NCBI RefSeq assembly: GCF_030388665.1
Contig: NZ_CP128846.1
Coordinates: 434,001-498,000 of the forward strand
Length of the DNA: 64,000 nucleotides
Direction: 5' to 3'
From: Streptomyces flavofungini
GTDB taxonomy: Bacteria; Actinomycetota; Actinomycetes; Streptomycetales; Streptomycetaceae
Shown: piece after piece, positions 47,986-56,140 of the stretch
How positions within the stretch are numbered: the stretch's first letter is position 1
How the letters are laid out: every line of letters starts with the position of its first letter
Translations under genes and position numbers: made by a program
Notes under the pieces: model-generated
The model's input: only the letters and a program-made list of their open reading frames with translations
The model's database searches: none
Told to the model about the DNA's origin: nothing

Positions 47986-49242
47986 ATGGCGACGGACCGA
48001 ACAGCTACCCCACCCGGCGCCGGCTGGGCGGGGAACCGACGCGGCGTGGCCGTGGTGGCCGCGCTCATGCTGGGCGCGTTCGCCTTCAACACCACCGAGA
48101 ACCTGCCGATCGGCGTCCTGAAGCTGATGTCGGACGACATGGACGTCTCCCTGGCCGCCGTCGGACTCCTGGTGTCGGGATACGGCCTGACCGTCGCCGT
48201 CGTTTCGGTGCCGATCGCCCAGCTCACCCGGTCCGTGCCGCGGCGTCTGGTGCTGTGCCTGCTGCTCGCCGCGCTCTTCCTCGCGAGCGTGGTGGCGGCG
48301 GTGGTCTCCTCGTACTGGGTGCTGCTCGCCTGCCGGTTGGTGACGGCGGTGGCGCAGGCGCTGTTCTGGGCGGTGATGGGGCCGGTCGCGGTCGGGCTGT
48401 TCCCGCCGCACGTGCGCGGCCGGGTCATCGGCGCGCTGTCCGTGGGCGGTTCGGCGGCTCTCGTCCTCGGGGTGCCCGGCGGCACCTGGCTCGGTCAGCA
48501 CAGCAGTTGGCAGGTGCCGTTCCTCGTGGTCGGCGCGCTCGCCATCCCTCCGCTCCTCCTCATCGCGACGGCGCTGCCGTCCTCGCCCCCGGAGGAGAGT
48601 CACGCGGTGCGCGGCGTCGCCCCCGACACCCGCCGCTTCGCCGTCGTCCTGACCGTGACCGGCCTGACGGTGACGGGCGTCTTCGCGGGCTACACGTACA
48701 TCTCCAAGTTCCTCGTGGACGAGAGCGGGTTCACCGAGTCCACGGTCAGCACCCTGCTGCTCGTCCTCGGCGTCACCGGCATCGTGTCCGTCGCGGTCTA
48801 CGGCCGACTCCTCGACCGCTTCCCGCGCGCCACGCTCACCCTCCCCGTGAGCACGCAGGCCGCGGGGCTGCTCGGCCTGTACGTGGCGGGCGACTCGAAG
48901 CCCGTCGCCGTACTCATGATGGTGCTCCTGGGCGCCTCGCTCGGCCCGGTCTTCATGGCCACCCAGAGCCAGGTCATGCACTTCGCGCCCGGCCGCACGG
49001 AGACCGCCGTCGCGGCGAACGGCGCCGCGTTCAACACCGGGGTGGCCGCGGGCGCCCTGGCCGGCGGTCTGCTCCTGCCGGTCATCGGCGTACGCGGCAC
49101 GTTCCTGGTGGGCGGCCTGATGACGGTGGCGGCCCTGGCCCTGCTCCTGGAGGAACAGTTCCTGTCCGTGGGCCGGACGAAGGCGTGGTCGCACGTGCCG
49201 CAGCCGGCCCCGGCGGACAAGGACGTCTACTCCGAACACTGA
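47986..49242 (+). CDS. MFS drug-efflux transporter (DHA1, chloramphenicol-resistance-like)
   Basis: 418 residues with about 12 membrane helices. NTTENLPIGVLKLMSDD in the first helix region and SVPRRLVLCLLLAAL after the second are typical of the AraJ/CmlR-like DHA1 group. It is divergent from the biosynthetic operon and probably exports its product. ATG 47986 is preceded by GGAGG. Confidence 0.88.
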   Translation: MATDRTATPPGAGWAGNRRGVAVVAALMLGAFAFNTTENLPIGVLKLMSDDMDVSLAAVGLLVSGYGLTVAVVSVPIAQLTRSVPRRLVLCLLLAALFLASVVAAVVSSYWVLLACRLVTAVAQALFWAVMGPVAVGLFPPHVRGRVIGALSVGGSAALVLGVPGGTWLGQHSSWQVPFLVVGALAIPPLLLIATALPSSPPEESHAVRGVAPDTRRFAVVLTVTGLTVTGVFAGYTYISKFLVDESGFTESTVSTLLLVLGVTGIVSVAVYGRLLDRFPRATLTLPVSTQAAGLLGLYVAGDSKPVAVLMMVLLGASLGPVFMATQSQVMHFAPGRTETAVAANGAAFNTGVAAGALAGGLLLPVIGVRGTFLVGGLMTVAALALLLEEQFLSVGRTKAWSHVPQPAPADKDVYSEH

Positions 49243-49244
49243 GA

Positions 49245-49259
49245 CGTCCGCTCCGGACG
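49245..49259. terminator. Short hairpin between convergent MFS and SDR genes
   Basis: CGTCCG and CGGACG form a 6-bp stem with a 3-base loop just after the MFS stop. Confidence 0.4.
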
Positions 49260-49290
49260 CCGAGGGCGCCGCGCGCCGATGCCCCCGCGC

Positions 49291-50082
49291 CTAGACCTCC
49301 CGCGTGGGCAGCACCGAGAGGTGCGGCAGGTTCACATGGCGAGGACGGCCCACGGCGAAGGCGATGAGCTCGGCGACGTCGGTCCCGGAGGGGATGCCCT
49401 CGATGGAGCCGACGGCCTCCTGGACGGCGGCGCTGATCGCGGGGTCGTCGATGTGGTCGCGCAGCTCGGTGTCCACGGTGCCGGGTTCGATGTTCGTGAC
49501 GCGTACGTCGGCGGGGTTCAGCCGGACGCGCAGGTTGCGCGAGAGGTGGCTGAACGCGGCCTTGGTGGCGGCGTATCCGGCGAAGCCCGGAAGGACGCTC
49601 TGGGCGGCCGCGGAGGAGATGTTGACGAGGTCCGCGTGGCCGCGTTCGGCCGCGGCCGCGAGCAGGTCGGGGACGAACGCCTCGACGACGGCGAAAGCCC
49701 CGGTGACGTTCACGTCGATCATGCGCTGCCAGTTGCCGCCGCCGGACCCGTCGAGCTGGTCGGGCAGGGCGAGGCCCGCGTTGTTGACGAGCAGGTCGAC
49801 GCGCCCGAGCCGGGAGCGGACGTCGGCGGCTGCCGCCGCCAGGGACGCGGGGTCGGTCACGTCCGTCGGGAGCGCGAGCGCGCTGCCGCCCGCCTCCTCG
49901 ATCCGTGCCACGTGTGCGGCGAGCCGCTCGCCGCGCCGCGCGAGCAGGGCGACCCGCGCGCCCTGGGCGGCGAGGACCTGCGCGGTGGCCTCGCCGATGC
50001 CGCTGGAGGCGCCGGTCACGACGGCCACGCGGCCGGTGAGGGGGCGGGCGAGGGACGTGGCCTGGGCGGTGGTGGGGGTCAT
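49291..50082 (-). CDS. Short-chain dehydrogenase/reductase
   Basis: 263 residues. TGASSGIGEATAQVL binds NAD(P), NNAGLAL follows, and catalytic Ser, Tyr and Lys lie in ISSAAAQ and YAATKAA. The substrate is unknown. It is divergent from an MmyB-like regulator, a pairing seen repeatedly for this regulator family, so the regulator likely controls this gene. GGGAG precedes ATG 50082. Confidence 0.9.
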   Translation of the reverse strand: MTPTTAQATSLARPLTGRVAVVTGASSGIGEATAQVLAAQGARVALLARRGERLAAHVARIEEAGGSALALPTDVTDPASLAAAAADVRSRLGRVDLLVNNAGLALPDQLDGSGGGNWQRMIDVNVTGAFAVVEAFVPDLLAAAAERGHADLVNISSAAAQSVLPGFAGYAATKAAFSHLSRNLRVRLNPADVRVTNIEPGTVDTELRDHIDDPAISAAVQEAVGSIEGIPSGTDVAELIAFAVGRPRHVNLPHLSVLPTREV

Positions 50083-50318
50083 GGTGATCTCCCGGGTGTA
50101 CGAGGGGACCGCGTCTGCGCGGTGGCCGCGTCCTGCGGCCTCGGGAACGACTCTGCGGGAGGTCCACGCGCCTACCCAGGGCCCGGCACGACCCTGGGTC
50201 CGCCAGAACCACCTTCGCGCGGAACGTCCCTCGCGGGGCGGAACCGGCCCCGGCCCGGCACCTCAGGGCAGGGAACCCTGGCTCCGGACGGAACGGCCCC
50301 GTGCCGGACAATCGCTTT

Positions 50319-51263
50319 ATGGACTTCCGCACCGAACTCGCCGCCTTCCTCCGCTCCCGCCGCGCCCGGCTGCGGCCGGAGGACGCGGGGGCGCGCCCGT
50401 TCGGCGGGCGGCGGCGCGTGCCGGGCCTGCGCCGCGAGGAGCTGGCGGAGCTGGCCGGGGTCAGCGTCGACTACTACGTACGACTCGAACAGGGCAGGAC
50501 CCACAACGTCTCCGACGCCGTCCTGGACGCCGTCGCCCGGGCCCTGCGGCTCGACGACGCCGAGCGCGCGCACCTGGGCCACCTGACCCGCGCCCTGCGC
50601 CACCCCGCCTCCACGCCGCCGGCCCCGCAGCCGGTCAGGGCGGGCGTCAAGGTGCTGCTCGGCGCGCTTGACGGCGTGCCCGCGTACGTCGTCGGCCGCC
50701 GCCTGGACATCCTCGGCTCCAACGGCCCGGCCCGCGCGCTGTTCACCGACTTCGACGCGCTGCCCGCCGAGCGGCGCAACGTGGCGTGGCTGCACTTCCT
50801 CGACGCGGGCGTGCGCGGCCTCTACCCGGACGCCGAGGCGTGGCAGGAGACCGCCCGCGACACCGTCGCCGCGCTCCGCATGGACCTGGGCCGCTACCCG
50901 TGCGACGACCGCCTCTGCGACCTGCTCGGCGAACTCTCCGTGCGCAGCGACGAGTTCAGCGCGCTGTGGTCCGAGCAGCTGGTGCGCGAGCACTCTCACG
51001 GCGTGGAGCGGCTGCGCCACCCGGTCGCCGGTGAGCTGCTCCTGCGCCGCGAGACGCTGCGCCTGCCGGACGCGCCCGACCAGGCCCTGGTCACGTACGC
51101 GGCCGACGAGGGCACGCCGTCCCGCGCGGCGCTCGCCGTGCTCTGTGCGGGCGCGGCGGTTCAGCGCTGCGGCGAGGGGAACGCCACGGGGCTGCGCAGG
51201 CCGGACCGGCTGACCGCGCGCACGCCGAAGAAGACGTTGTCCTTGGACAGGTCGACGGTGTGA
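50319..51263 (+). CDS. XRE-type regulator with MmyB-like ligand-binding domain
   Basis: 314 residues. The N-terminal HTH carries [25 protein letters not shown], and the PAS-like MmyB domain follows ([17 protein letters not shown]). Proteins of this family may bind fatty-acid-like ligands. ATG 50319 lies 7 bases after GACAAT, so the message may be leaderless; an in-frame GTG lies at 50301. The last 34 codons run antisense into the M28 peptidase gene and have no family character, so the ancestral stop may have been lost. Confidence 0.88.
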   Translation: MDFRTELAAFLRSRRARLRPEDAGARPFGGRRRVPGLRREELAELAGVSVDYYVRLEQGRTHNVSDAVLDAVARALRLDDAERAHLGHLTRALRHPASTPPAPQPVRAGVKVLLGALDGVPAYVVGRRLDILGSNGPARALFTDFDALPAERRNVAWLHFLDAGVRGLYPDAEAWQETARDTVAALRMDLGRYPCDDRLCDLLGELSVRSDEFSALWSEQLVREHSHGVERLRHPVAGELLLRRETLRLPDAPDQALVTYAADEGTPSRAALAVLCAGAAVQRCGEGNATGLRRPDRLTARTPKKTLSLDRSTV

Positions 51264-52570
51264 CGGGTGGCGTCTCCGACGTCGATCACATGGGTCCAGT
51301 CGGAAGCGGTGGTCTCGCGCCAGACGACTTCGTACCCCGCCAGGTCCTTCTCCGGGCCCCGCTCCCACACGAGTTCGGTGGCGTTGGTCAGCGCGGCGGT
51401 GAGGATCCGCGCGCCGCGCGGGGTGCCAGGAGCCTGGGCGAGGCTCCACAGGGTGGCGGCGTTCACGCGGGCCACGCGCGCGATGTACGGGAAGTCGCAG
51501 AACTCCGGCAGGTCCCCGTACTGCTTGCCGTCCTGAACGCGGACGTCCTGGTGCTGGTGGGCGTAGTCCTCGGCGGGCTCGGTGAACCGGGCGGCGGGGT
51601 AGGTGCGTTCGAGGAAGGGGATGTGGTCGCCGCCGCGCAGATAGCGGTCGCGGCGGTAGACGACGCGGACGTTCATGCCGGTCGCGTCGTTGTCGGCGAC
51701 GTCCCGCACGAAGCGGGCGAGCTGGCGCGAGGGTGAGTCGTTCTCGCCGCCCACCGAGCGCCGCACGGCGGCTTCCTCAGGGGTCTCGGACGTGGGCACG
51801 CCCTCGGCGAAGAGGCGGATCGTGCGCGGGTCGCGGGTGCCGTCGTCGGCGGTGGGGCTGCCGACGATGTCGTTGGTGAACATCCCCTGGAGGTCGGCCT
51901 TCTGGAGCTTGTACCGCTCCGCCATGTGCGCCGCGCCGAGCAGGCCCTGCTCCTCGCCGGCGACGGCCGCGAACACGACGGTCGCCGCGAGCCTGCGGCG
52001 CGCCATGACCCGGGCCAGCTCCATGACGACCGCGACCCCGGAGGCGTCGTCGTCGGCGCCGGGCGCGTCGCTGGTGAAGTCCATGACGTCGCTGGCCCGT
52101 GAGTCGTAGTGCCCGGACACGACGTACAGCCGGTCGGGGGACGCCGAACCGCGCAGCGTGGCCACGACGTTGCTGATCCGCGTCGGCTCCGGGACGCGCG
52201 GGCCCGGCTCCTGGACGTACGACTGGAGCTCCACGCGCATCCGGCCGCCCGCCGCGCCCGCGTGCCGCCGCATCTCGGCGAGGATCCAGTCCCGTGCCGC
52301 GCCGATGCCGCGCCGGGGGTCGTCCTGCGCAGAGAGCGTGTGCCGGGTGCCGAACGCGGCGAGCCGCCGCACCGTCGCCTCGATGCGCCGGTGGTCGATC
52401 TCCCGCAGCAGCGCCCGCAGTGCACGCGGCGGCTCCTGCGCGGTAGGACTCCGACCGTCGCCGTCGCGCGCCGCCGCGGGAGCGGCCTGAAGACCGAGGG
52501 ATCCGGCCGTGGTGGCGGCCGCGGCCACCGCGAGAACGCTGCGCCGGGACGTGCCCGTCTGCTCCGCCAT
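51161..52570 (-). CDS. Tat-exported M28-family zinc peptidase
   Basis: 469 residues. [16 protein letters not shown] is a twin-arginine leader. Metal ligands of the M28 family are seen in [22 protein letters not shown] and [13 protein letters not shown], with a late His in YAHQHQD. The last 90 residues resemble a fibronectin type III module. It would be an extracellular aminopeptidase or carboxypeptidase-like enzyme. Its 3' end overlaps the convergent regulator gene by 103 bases. Confidence 0.9.
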   Translation of the reverse strand: MAEQTGTSRRSVLAVAAAATTAGSLGLQAAPAAARDGDGRSPTAQEPPRALRALLREIDHRRIEATVRRLAAFGTRHTLSAQDDPRRGIGAARDWILAEMRRHAGAAGGRMRVELQSYVQEPGPRVPEPTRISNVVATLRGSASPDRLYVVSGHYDSRASDVMDFTSDAPGADDDASGVAVVMELARVMARRRLAATVVFAAVAGEEQGLLGAAHMAERYKLQKADLQGMFTNDIVGSPTADDGTRDPRTIRLFAEGVPTSETPEEAAVRRSVGGENDSPSRQLARFVRDVADNDATGMNVRVVYRRDRYLRGGDHIPFLERTYPAARFTEPAEDYAHQHQDVRVQDGKQYGDLPEFCDFPYIARVARVNAATLWSLAQAPGTPRGARILTAALTNATELVWERGPEKDLAGYEVVWRETTASDWTHVIDVGDATRHTVDLSKDNVFFGVRAVSRSGLRSPVAFPSPQR

Positions 52571-52702
52571 GCGGCCATAGTCATGGACACCACAAAGCGC
52601 CGCAAGGGGGCGTGGGGGCGGGTGGGGCAGGCCGGGACGACTATGGCGAGTACGGCGGCGCGGACGGGCGGGGCGGTGGCCGGAGCGGCTTGGGCTGTGC
52701 AG

Positions 52703-52831
52703 GTCCGGGGCGGCCTGCGTGAGGATCCGGTCCCAGGTCCCGTCCGCCGCCCACCGGAAGAGCCGCTCCTGGCAGGTCTTCCACGGCCCCTGCCGCTCCG
52801 GCAGATCCCGCCACGGTGCGCCCGTGCGTAC
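52703..52831 (-). pseudogene. Fragment of an IS5-family transposase
   Basis: Translating the minus strand gives [19 protein letters not shown], then [21 protein letters not shown], the conserved N-terminal part of IS5/IS1373-type transposases. Only about 43 codons survive, with no start, no DDE catalytic region and no terminal repeats seen. Confidence 0.8.
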
Positions 52832-52868
52832 CTTCCACCCGCCCGATATCGCCCCTCCCTGATCCTTC

Positions 52869-53744
52869 TCAGGCGGCTCGGCTGACGTCCAGCCGTTCGG
52901 ACGCGGGCTCGTATCCAGCCGCCCTGTACGTGGCTACGGCGGCAGCGTTCGAGCTCGGGGTGCTGACGAGTGCGCTTGACGCACCCAGTTCACGCAACGC
53001 CGCCGCAGCGGCGACGCTGATCGCCGTCCCATGGCCGTGGCCGCGATGGTCGGCGTGCACGCCCACCGGCTCCAGCAGGCCGGGCCTGCCGGGCCCGGCC
53101 GACCAGACCGTCGCCGCGGCCACCGCGTTGTCCTGGTCGTCGTAGCCGATCAGGCAGCGGGCGTCGGCATAGACCGGCCCGGCCGCGAGGACGTGCCAGA
53201 CCTCCTCGGTGAACCTCGGGCTGCCGAACGCCGAGCGATGCACCGCGGTCCGCACCCCCGCCGTCTCCGGGCCGGCCACCTCGATCCGCAGACCGGAGTC
53301 CTTCACCGGCCCGGAGAGGTCATGGCGCAGCGGCGTCCACGGCTCGTCCGGATTCCAGCCCGCCTCCAAGAGGACCTCGCGGAGCAGGGCGTCGTCGGGG
53401 ATTTCGAGAGCGACCTTCCCGGGCGGCAGGACCCCGCGCTCAGGATCATCGAGGTCCGCCTGCAGCCGGCGCGCCAGATCACCGTCCTGTCGCAGGTCCG
53501 GCGCGGTCGTCAGCCGCAGCACATCAGGACCGTCCAGGTATCCGACGGCAATGATCCGTCCGTCCACGCTCCAGGTACGGACGGCCGCGGCCAGCCTCTC
53601 CGCACCCAGCGCCCAGGCCCAGCCGAGGTCTCCCGGATGGAGTTGCAGCGGCGTGCGGTCGTCCTGCCACACGCGGAGGGCATCCACGACCCCGGTCAGC
53701 CCGTCGACGCCGGGCTCGTTCAGAACGATCGTCATGTCCCGCAT
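52869..53744 (-). CDS. GNAT-family N-acetyltransferase, two-domain length
   Basis: 291 residues. The C-terminal GNAT motif is [25 protein letters not shown], followed by [13 protein letters not shown]. The N-terminal half looks like a second, degenerate GNAT fold ([29 protein letters not shown]). Substrate unknown. ATG 53744 and ATG 53735 are both possible. Confidence 0.82.
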   Translation of the reverse strand: MRDMTIVLNEPGVDGLTGVVDALRVWQDDRTPLQLHPGDLGWAWALGAERLAAAVRTWSVDGRIIAVGYLDGPDVLRLTTAPDLRQDGDLARRLQADLDDPERGVLPPGKVALEIPDDALLREVLLEAGWNPDEPWTPLRHDLSGPVKDSGLRIEVAGPETAGVRTAVHRSAFGSPRFTEEVWHVLAAGPVYADARCLIGYDDQDNAVAAATVWSAGPGRPGLLEPVGVHADHRGHGHGTAISVAAAAALRELGASSALVSTPSSNAAAVATYRAAGYEPASERLDVSRAA

Positions 53745-54154
53745 CCCACACCATCACGGGGACCGACCACACCTGGTTTTCACTCAGCCGGCCAGATCGA
53801 CAGGACAGGCCCTGGTAGTGCTTCGTTGGGGCTGATCAGGAGCATGTTGAGGTGGGTGGACGCACGTGAAGTGGACCGTGTGCGGGCGGCGCGGCCGAGG
53901 TTGCCCGCCATACCGCCGGGCACAGGCGGGTGGACGCAACCGGTGGGACGGCGTGCTGCCGCCGCGGACCCTGCTGGTCATACAGGACGATGACGCCGGC
54001 ACTCCGGCCGTCCACTGGATGGGCAACCTGCCTGCCACCACCCCGATCACCGATCTGGTGCGGTGAGCGAAGACACGCCGGCGCATCCAACTTGACTTGC
54101 CGCGCACTCAAAGCACGGCAGGACCAGCAGCACCAGAACCCGACGAAGCACTGC
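53745..54154. other. Mostly non-coding stretch with one doubtful frame
   Basis: 410 bases between the GNAT gene and the LysR-type effector gene. Apart from the doubtful frame at 53866-54066 nothing is recognised. Confidence 0.4.
53866..54066 (+). CDS. Hypothetical 66-residue protein, possibly a gene remnant
   Basis: The C-terminal part (NRWDGVLPPRTLLVIQDDDA, then GTPAVHWMGNLPATTPITDL) looks like genuine protein sequence, while the first 25 residues are Arg/Gly-rich. It begins with GTG without a good ribosome site. It is probably the 3' remnant of a lost gene. Confidence 0.3.
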   Translation: MKWTVCGRRGRGCPPYRRAQAGGRNRWDGVLPPRTLLVIQDDDAGTPAVHWMGNLPATTPITDLVR

Positions 54155-55009
54155 TCAGGAGCGGCGGCGGGGCTTACCGCGCTTCGCGCCCGGAGAGCCG
54201 CCGGTGCCGCGCCGCGGGTTCCTGCCCGCCGCTGCCCTGCCCCCGGAGGGCTTGCCCGCCGACGCCTTGCGGGCTCCCTTCCCCGACGCCGACGCACCGG
54301 AGCCCTGCTTGCCCCCGGCCTTGCCGGTCCCCGTCCCACTCTTGCGGCGCGCGCCGTCCTTCTCCGCGCTCCGGTCCTTCGCCCGCGCGGCCGGGGCGCC
54401 GCGGCCGCGGGTGCTGTTGACGGTCCGGCCGCGGATGATGCCGATGAACTCCTCCACCAGGTCGGTGGTGGCATCCTCCGGCCACGAAAGCACGACGCCG
54501 GACTGGGGCGCGTCGGTGACCGGCCGGTAGGTGAGGTCCTTGCGGTGGTGCAGGCGGGCGAGCGACTGCGGGACGGCGAGCACACCGATGCCCGCGGCGA
54601 CCAGTTCGATCGCGTCGGCAGTGGTGGCGGGGCGCTCCAGAGCGGGGCGGCCGGGCAGGCTCTCCCAGTCCAGGGTGTCGTCCTGCGGGTGCAGCACGAT
54701 CTCGTCGGCGAGGTCCTCGACACCGACCTCGTCGGCGGCCGTCACGACGTGGTCCTTGGGGACGACGACCACGGTCGTCTCCGTGTAGAGCGGGATGGCG
54801 CTGAGGACCGTCCGGTCGACCGGCAGCCGCACCAGGCCGGCGTCGGCGGTGCCGTCACGCAGAGCCGCGACCGCGTCGGCGGGAGCCACGGGTACGAGGG
54901 TCAAGGGGACGTCGGGCAGCCGCTCGTTCCAGACACGCACCCACTTTGTGGGTGTCACCCCCGGGACATAGGCGAGCCGGAACGAAGGGGTTGCTTCCGA
55001 GCCTGTCAC
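54155..55009 (-). CDS. LysR-type effector-binding domain without HTH, with basic C-terminal tail
   Basis: 284 residues. Residues 1-200 are a LysR substrate-binding fold (FRLAYVPGVTP, LVRLPVDRTVLSAIPLY, LVAAGIGVLAVPQSLA). No winged helix precedes it. The last 80 residues are Lys/Arg/Gly/Ala-rich with KAGGKQGSGA- and RRGTGG-type repeats, like the tails of actinobacterial nucleoid proteins. The tail could bind DNA in place of the HTH. GTG 55009 is divergent, by 58 bases, from a DUF5997-type gene. Confidence 0.85.
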   Translation of the reverse strand: MTGSEATPSFRLAYVPGVTPTKWVRVWNERLPDVPLTLVPVAPADAVAALRDGTADAGLVRLPVDRTVLSAIPLYTETTVVVVPKDHVVTAADEVGVEDLADEIVLHPQDDTLDWESLPGRPALERPATTADAIELVAAGIGVLAVPQSLARLHHRKDLTYRPVTDAPQSGVVLSWPEDATTDLVEEFIGIIRGRTVNSTRGRGAPAARAKDRSAEKDGARRKSGTGTGKAGGKQGSGASASGKGARKASAGKPSGGRAAAGRNPRRGTGGSPGAKRGKPRRRS

Positions 55010-55054
55010 CCCGCCAGGTTACCCGGCGTGGTCAGAGGTCGCTCAGGCGCTCGA

Positions 55055-55060
55055 TACCCT
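55055..55060 (+). promoter_or_regulatory. -10 box for a leaderless transcript
   Basis: TACCCT lies 7 bases before ATG 55068, placing the likely transcription start on the A of the start codon. Confidence 0.45.
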
Positions 55061-55067
55061 GGTGACC

Positions 55068-55454
55068 ATGACGTCGCACCAGACCACCCAGACGATGAAG
55101 CCCGCGACCGCGGCGAAGAAGCTGGGTGTGTACCTCGAGGCCACTCCCGCCGAGTTCCAGGAGGGCGTGATCTCGCGGGCCGAGCTCAACGCACTGCAGA
55201 CCGACCCGCCCCAGTGGCTGCAGGACCTGCGCCGCACCGGCCCGCACCCGCGCCCGGTGGTCGCGGCGAAGCTCGGCGTCTCCATCTCGGGCCTGGCCCG
55301 CGGCGGCGTCACCGAGGCGCTCACCACGGAGCAGATCGACGCCCTGAAGACGGAGAACCCGGAGTGGCTGCGCCGGGAGCGTGCCACGCAGGCCGACGTC
55401 CGCAAGGAAGCGGCGCGCCTGAAGGACAAGCAGCGCGAGAGCGACGAGGGCTGA
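55068..55454 (+). CDS. DUF5997-type small conserved protein
   Basis: 128 residues. KPATAAKKLGVYLEATPAEF and PEWLRRERATQADV are typical of a small actinobacterial family usually found beside LysR-effector-domain proteins without HTH, as here. The segment VAAKLGVSISGLARGGVTEA may be a helix-turn-helix. It could be the DNA-binding partner that the neighbour lacks. Function unknown. Confidence 0.8.
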   Translation: MTSHQTTQTMKPATAAKKLGVYLEATPAEFQEGVISRAELNALQTDPPQWLQDLRRTGPHPRPVVAAKLGVSISGLARGGVTEALTTEQIDALKTENPEWLRRERATQADVRKEAARLKDKQRESDEG

Positions 55455-55519
55455 GCGGCCGGCTCAGCCGAGGACCAGACCGGGGAGGCAGGCGCCGGGC
55501 CGGGGAACCGGGCCCGGCG

Positions 55520-55891
55520 TCACACGGGTGAACCTTCCGCCCCCGCGGTGAGCGCGCTCTCCAGGTCCCCGGTGATCTCGAACGTGTCCGCCAATCCGGC
55601 CAGCCGAAGGATCTTGCGGAAGAACACGCTGTCCACGACCAGGGTCACCCCCGCCTGACGCCGCTGCGCCCCGTCCCGAGCGCGGCACAGCAGCGTCAGC
55701 CCCCCGCAGTCGAGGAACGACACCGCCCGCAGGTCAAGGACGAGGTCACGGTGGCTCTCCCGTGCCAGTCGCGTGAGCGGGGCGGCGAGAACCTCGTCCG
55801 CGAGGATGTCCAGCTCGCCCCAGAAAGCGACGACCAGCCGCTCCTGCCGAACCTCGGCCCGGAGGCCGAACTCGGCGTGGTTCTCGAGCAT
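55520..55891 (-). CDS. STAS-domain protein (anti-anti-sigma-like) with Cys at the phospho-site
   Basis: 123 residues of the SpoIIAA/RsbV fold: FWGELDILADEVLAAPL, LVLDLRAVSFLDCGGLTLL. The usual Asp-Ser-Ser/Thr-Gly phosphorylation motif reads Asp61-Cys62-Gly-Gly, so it cannot be serine-phosphorylated in the normal way. No kinase or sigma factor gene is adjacent. It may be constitutively active toward an anti-sigma factor. Confidence 0.88.
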   Translation of the reverse strand: MLENHAEFGLRAEVRQERLVVAFWGELDILADEVLAAPLTRLARESHRDLVLDLRAVSFLDCGGLTLLCRARDGAQRRQAGVTLVVDSVFFRKILRLAGLADTFEITGDLESALTAGAEGSPV

Positions 55892-56140
55892 CGTTCCCCC
55901 TCAGGGCACCGTGAGCGCGGCTCCGGGGTGGGTCTGTGCGATCCACCGGCGGGGTCTGAGCGATGAGCTGTCGCCACCGGGGACAGGGGTGGCACGTTCT
56001 TGCCCTTGGCATACCCGACGGGCGGAGAATAATGCAACTGCCCTGCATTAAACAAGAGTTGGCCGATTACCACTGACACGTGCACGCACCCTGGCTCCGA
56101 CCGGAACTGGGACCGCAGGCGCCCGGACGGCGCGGCACGG

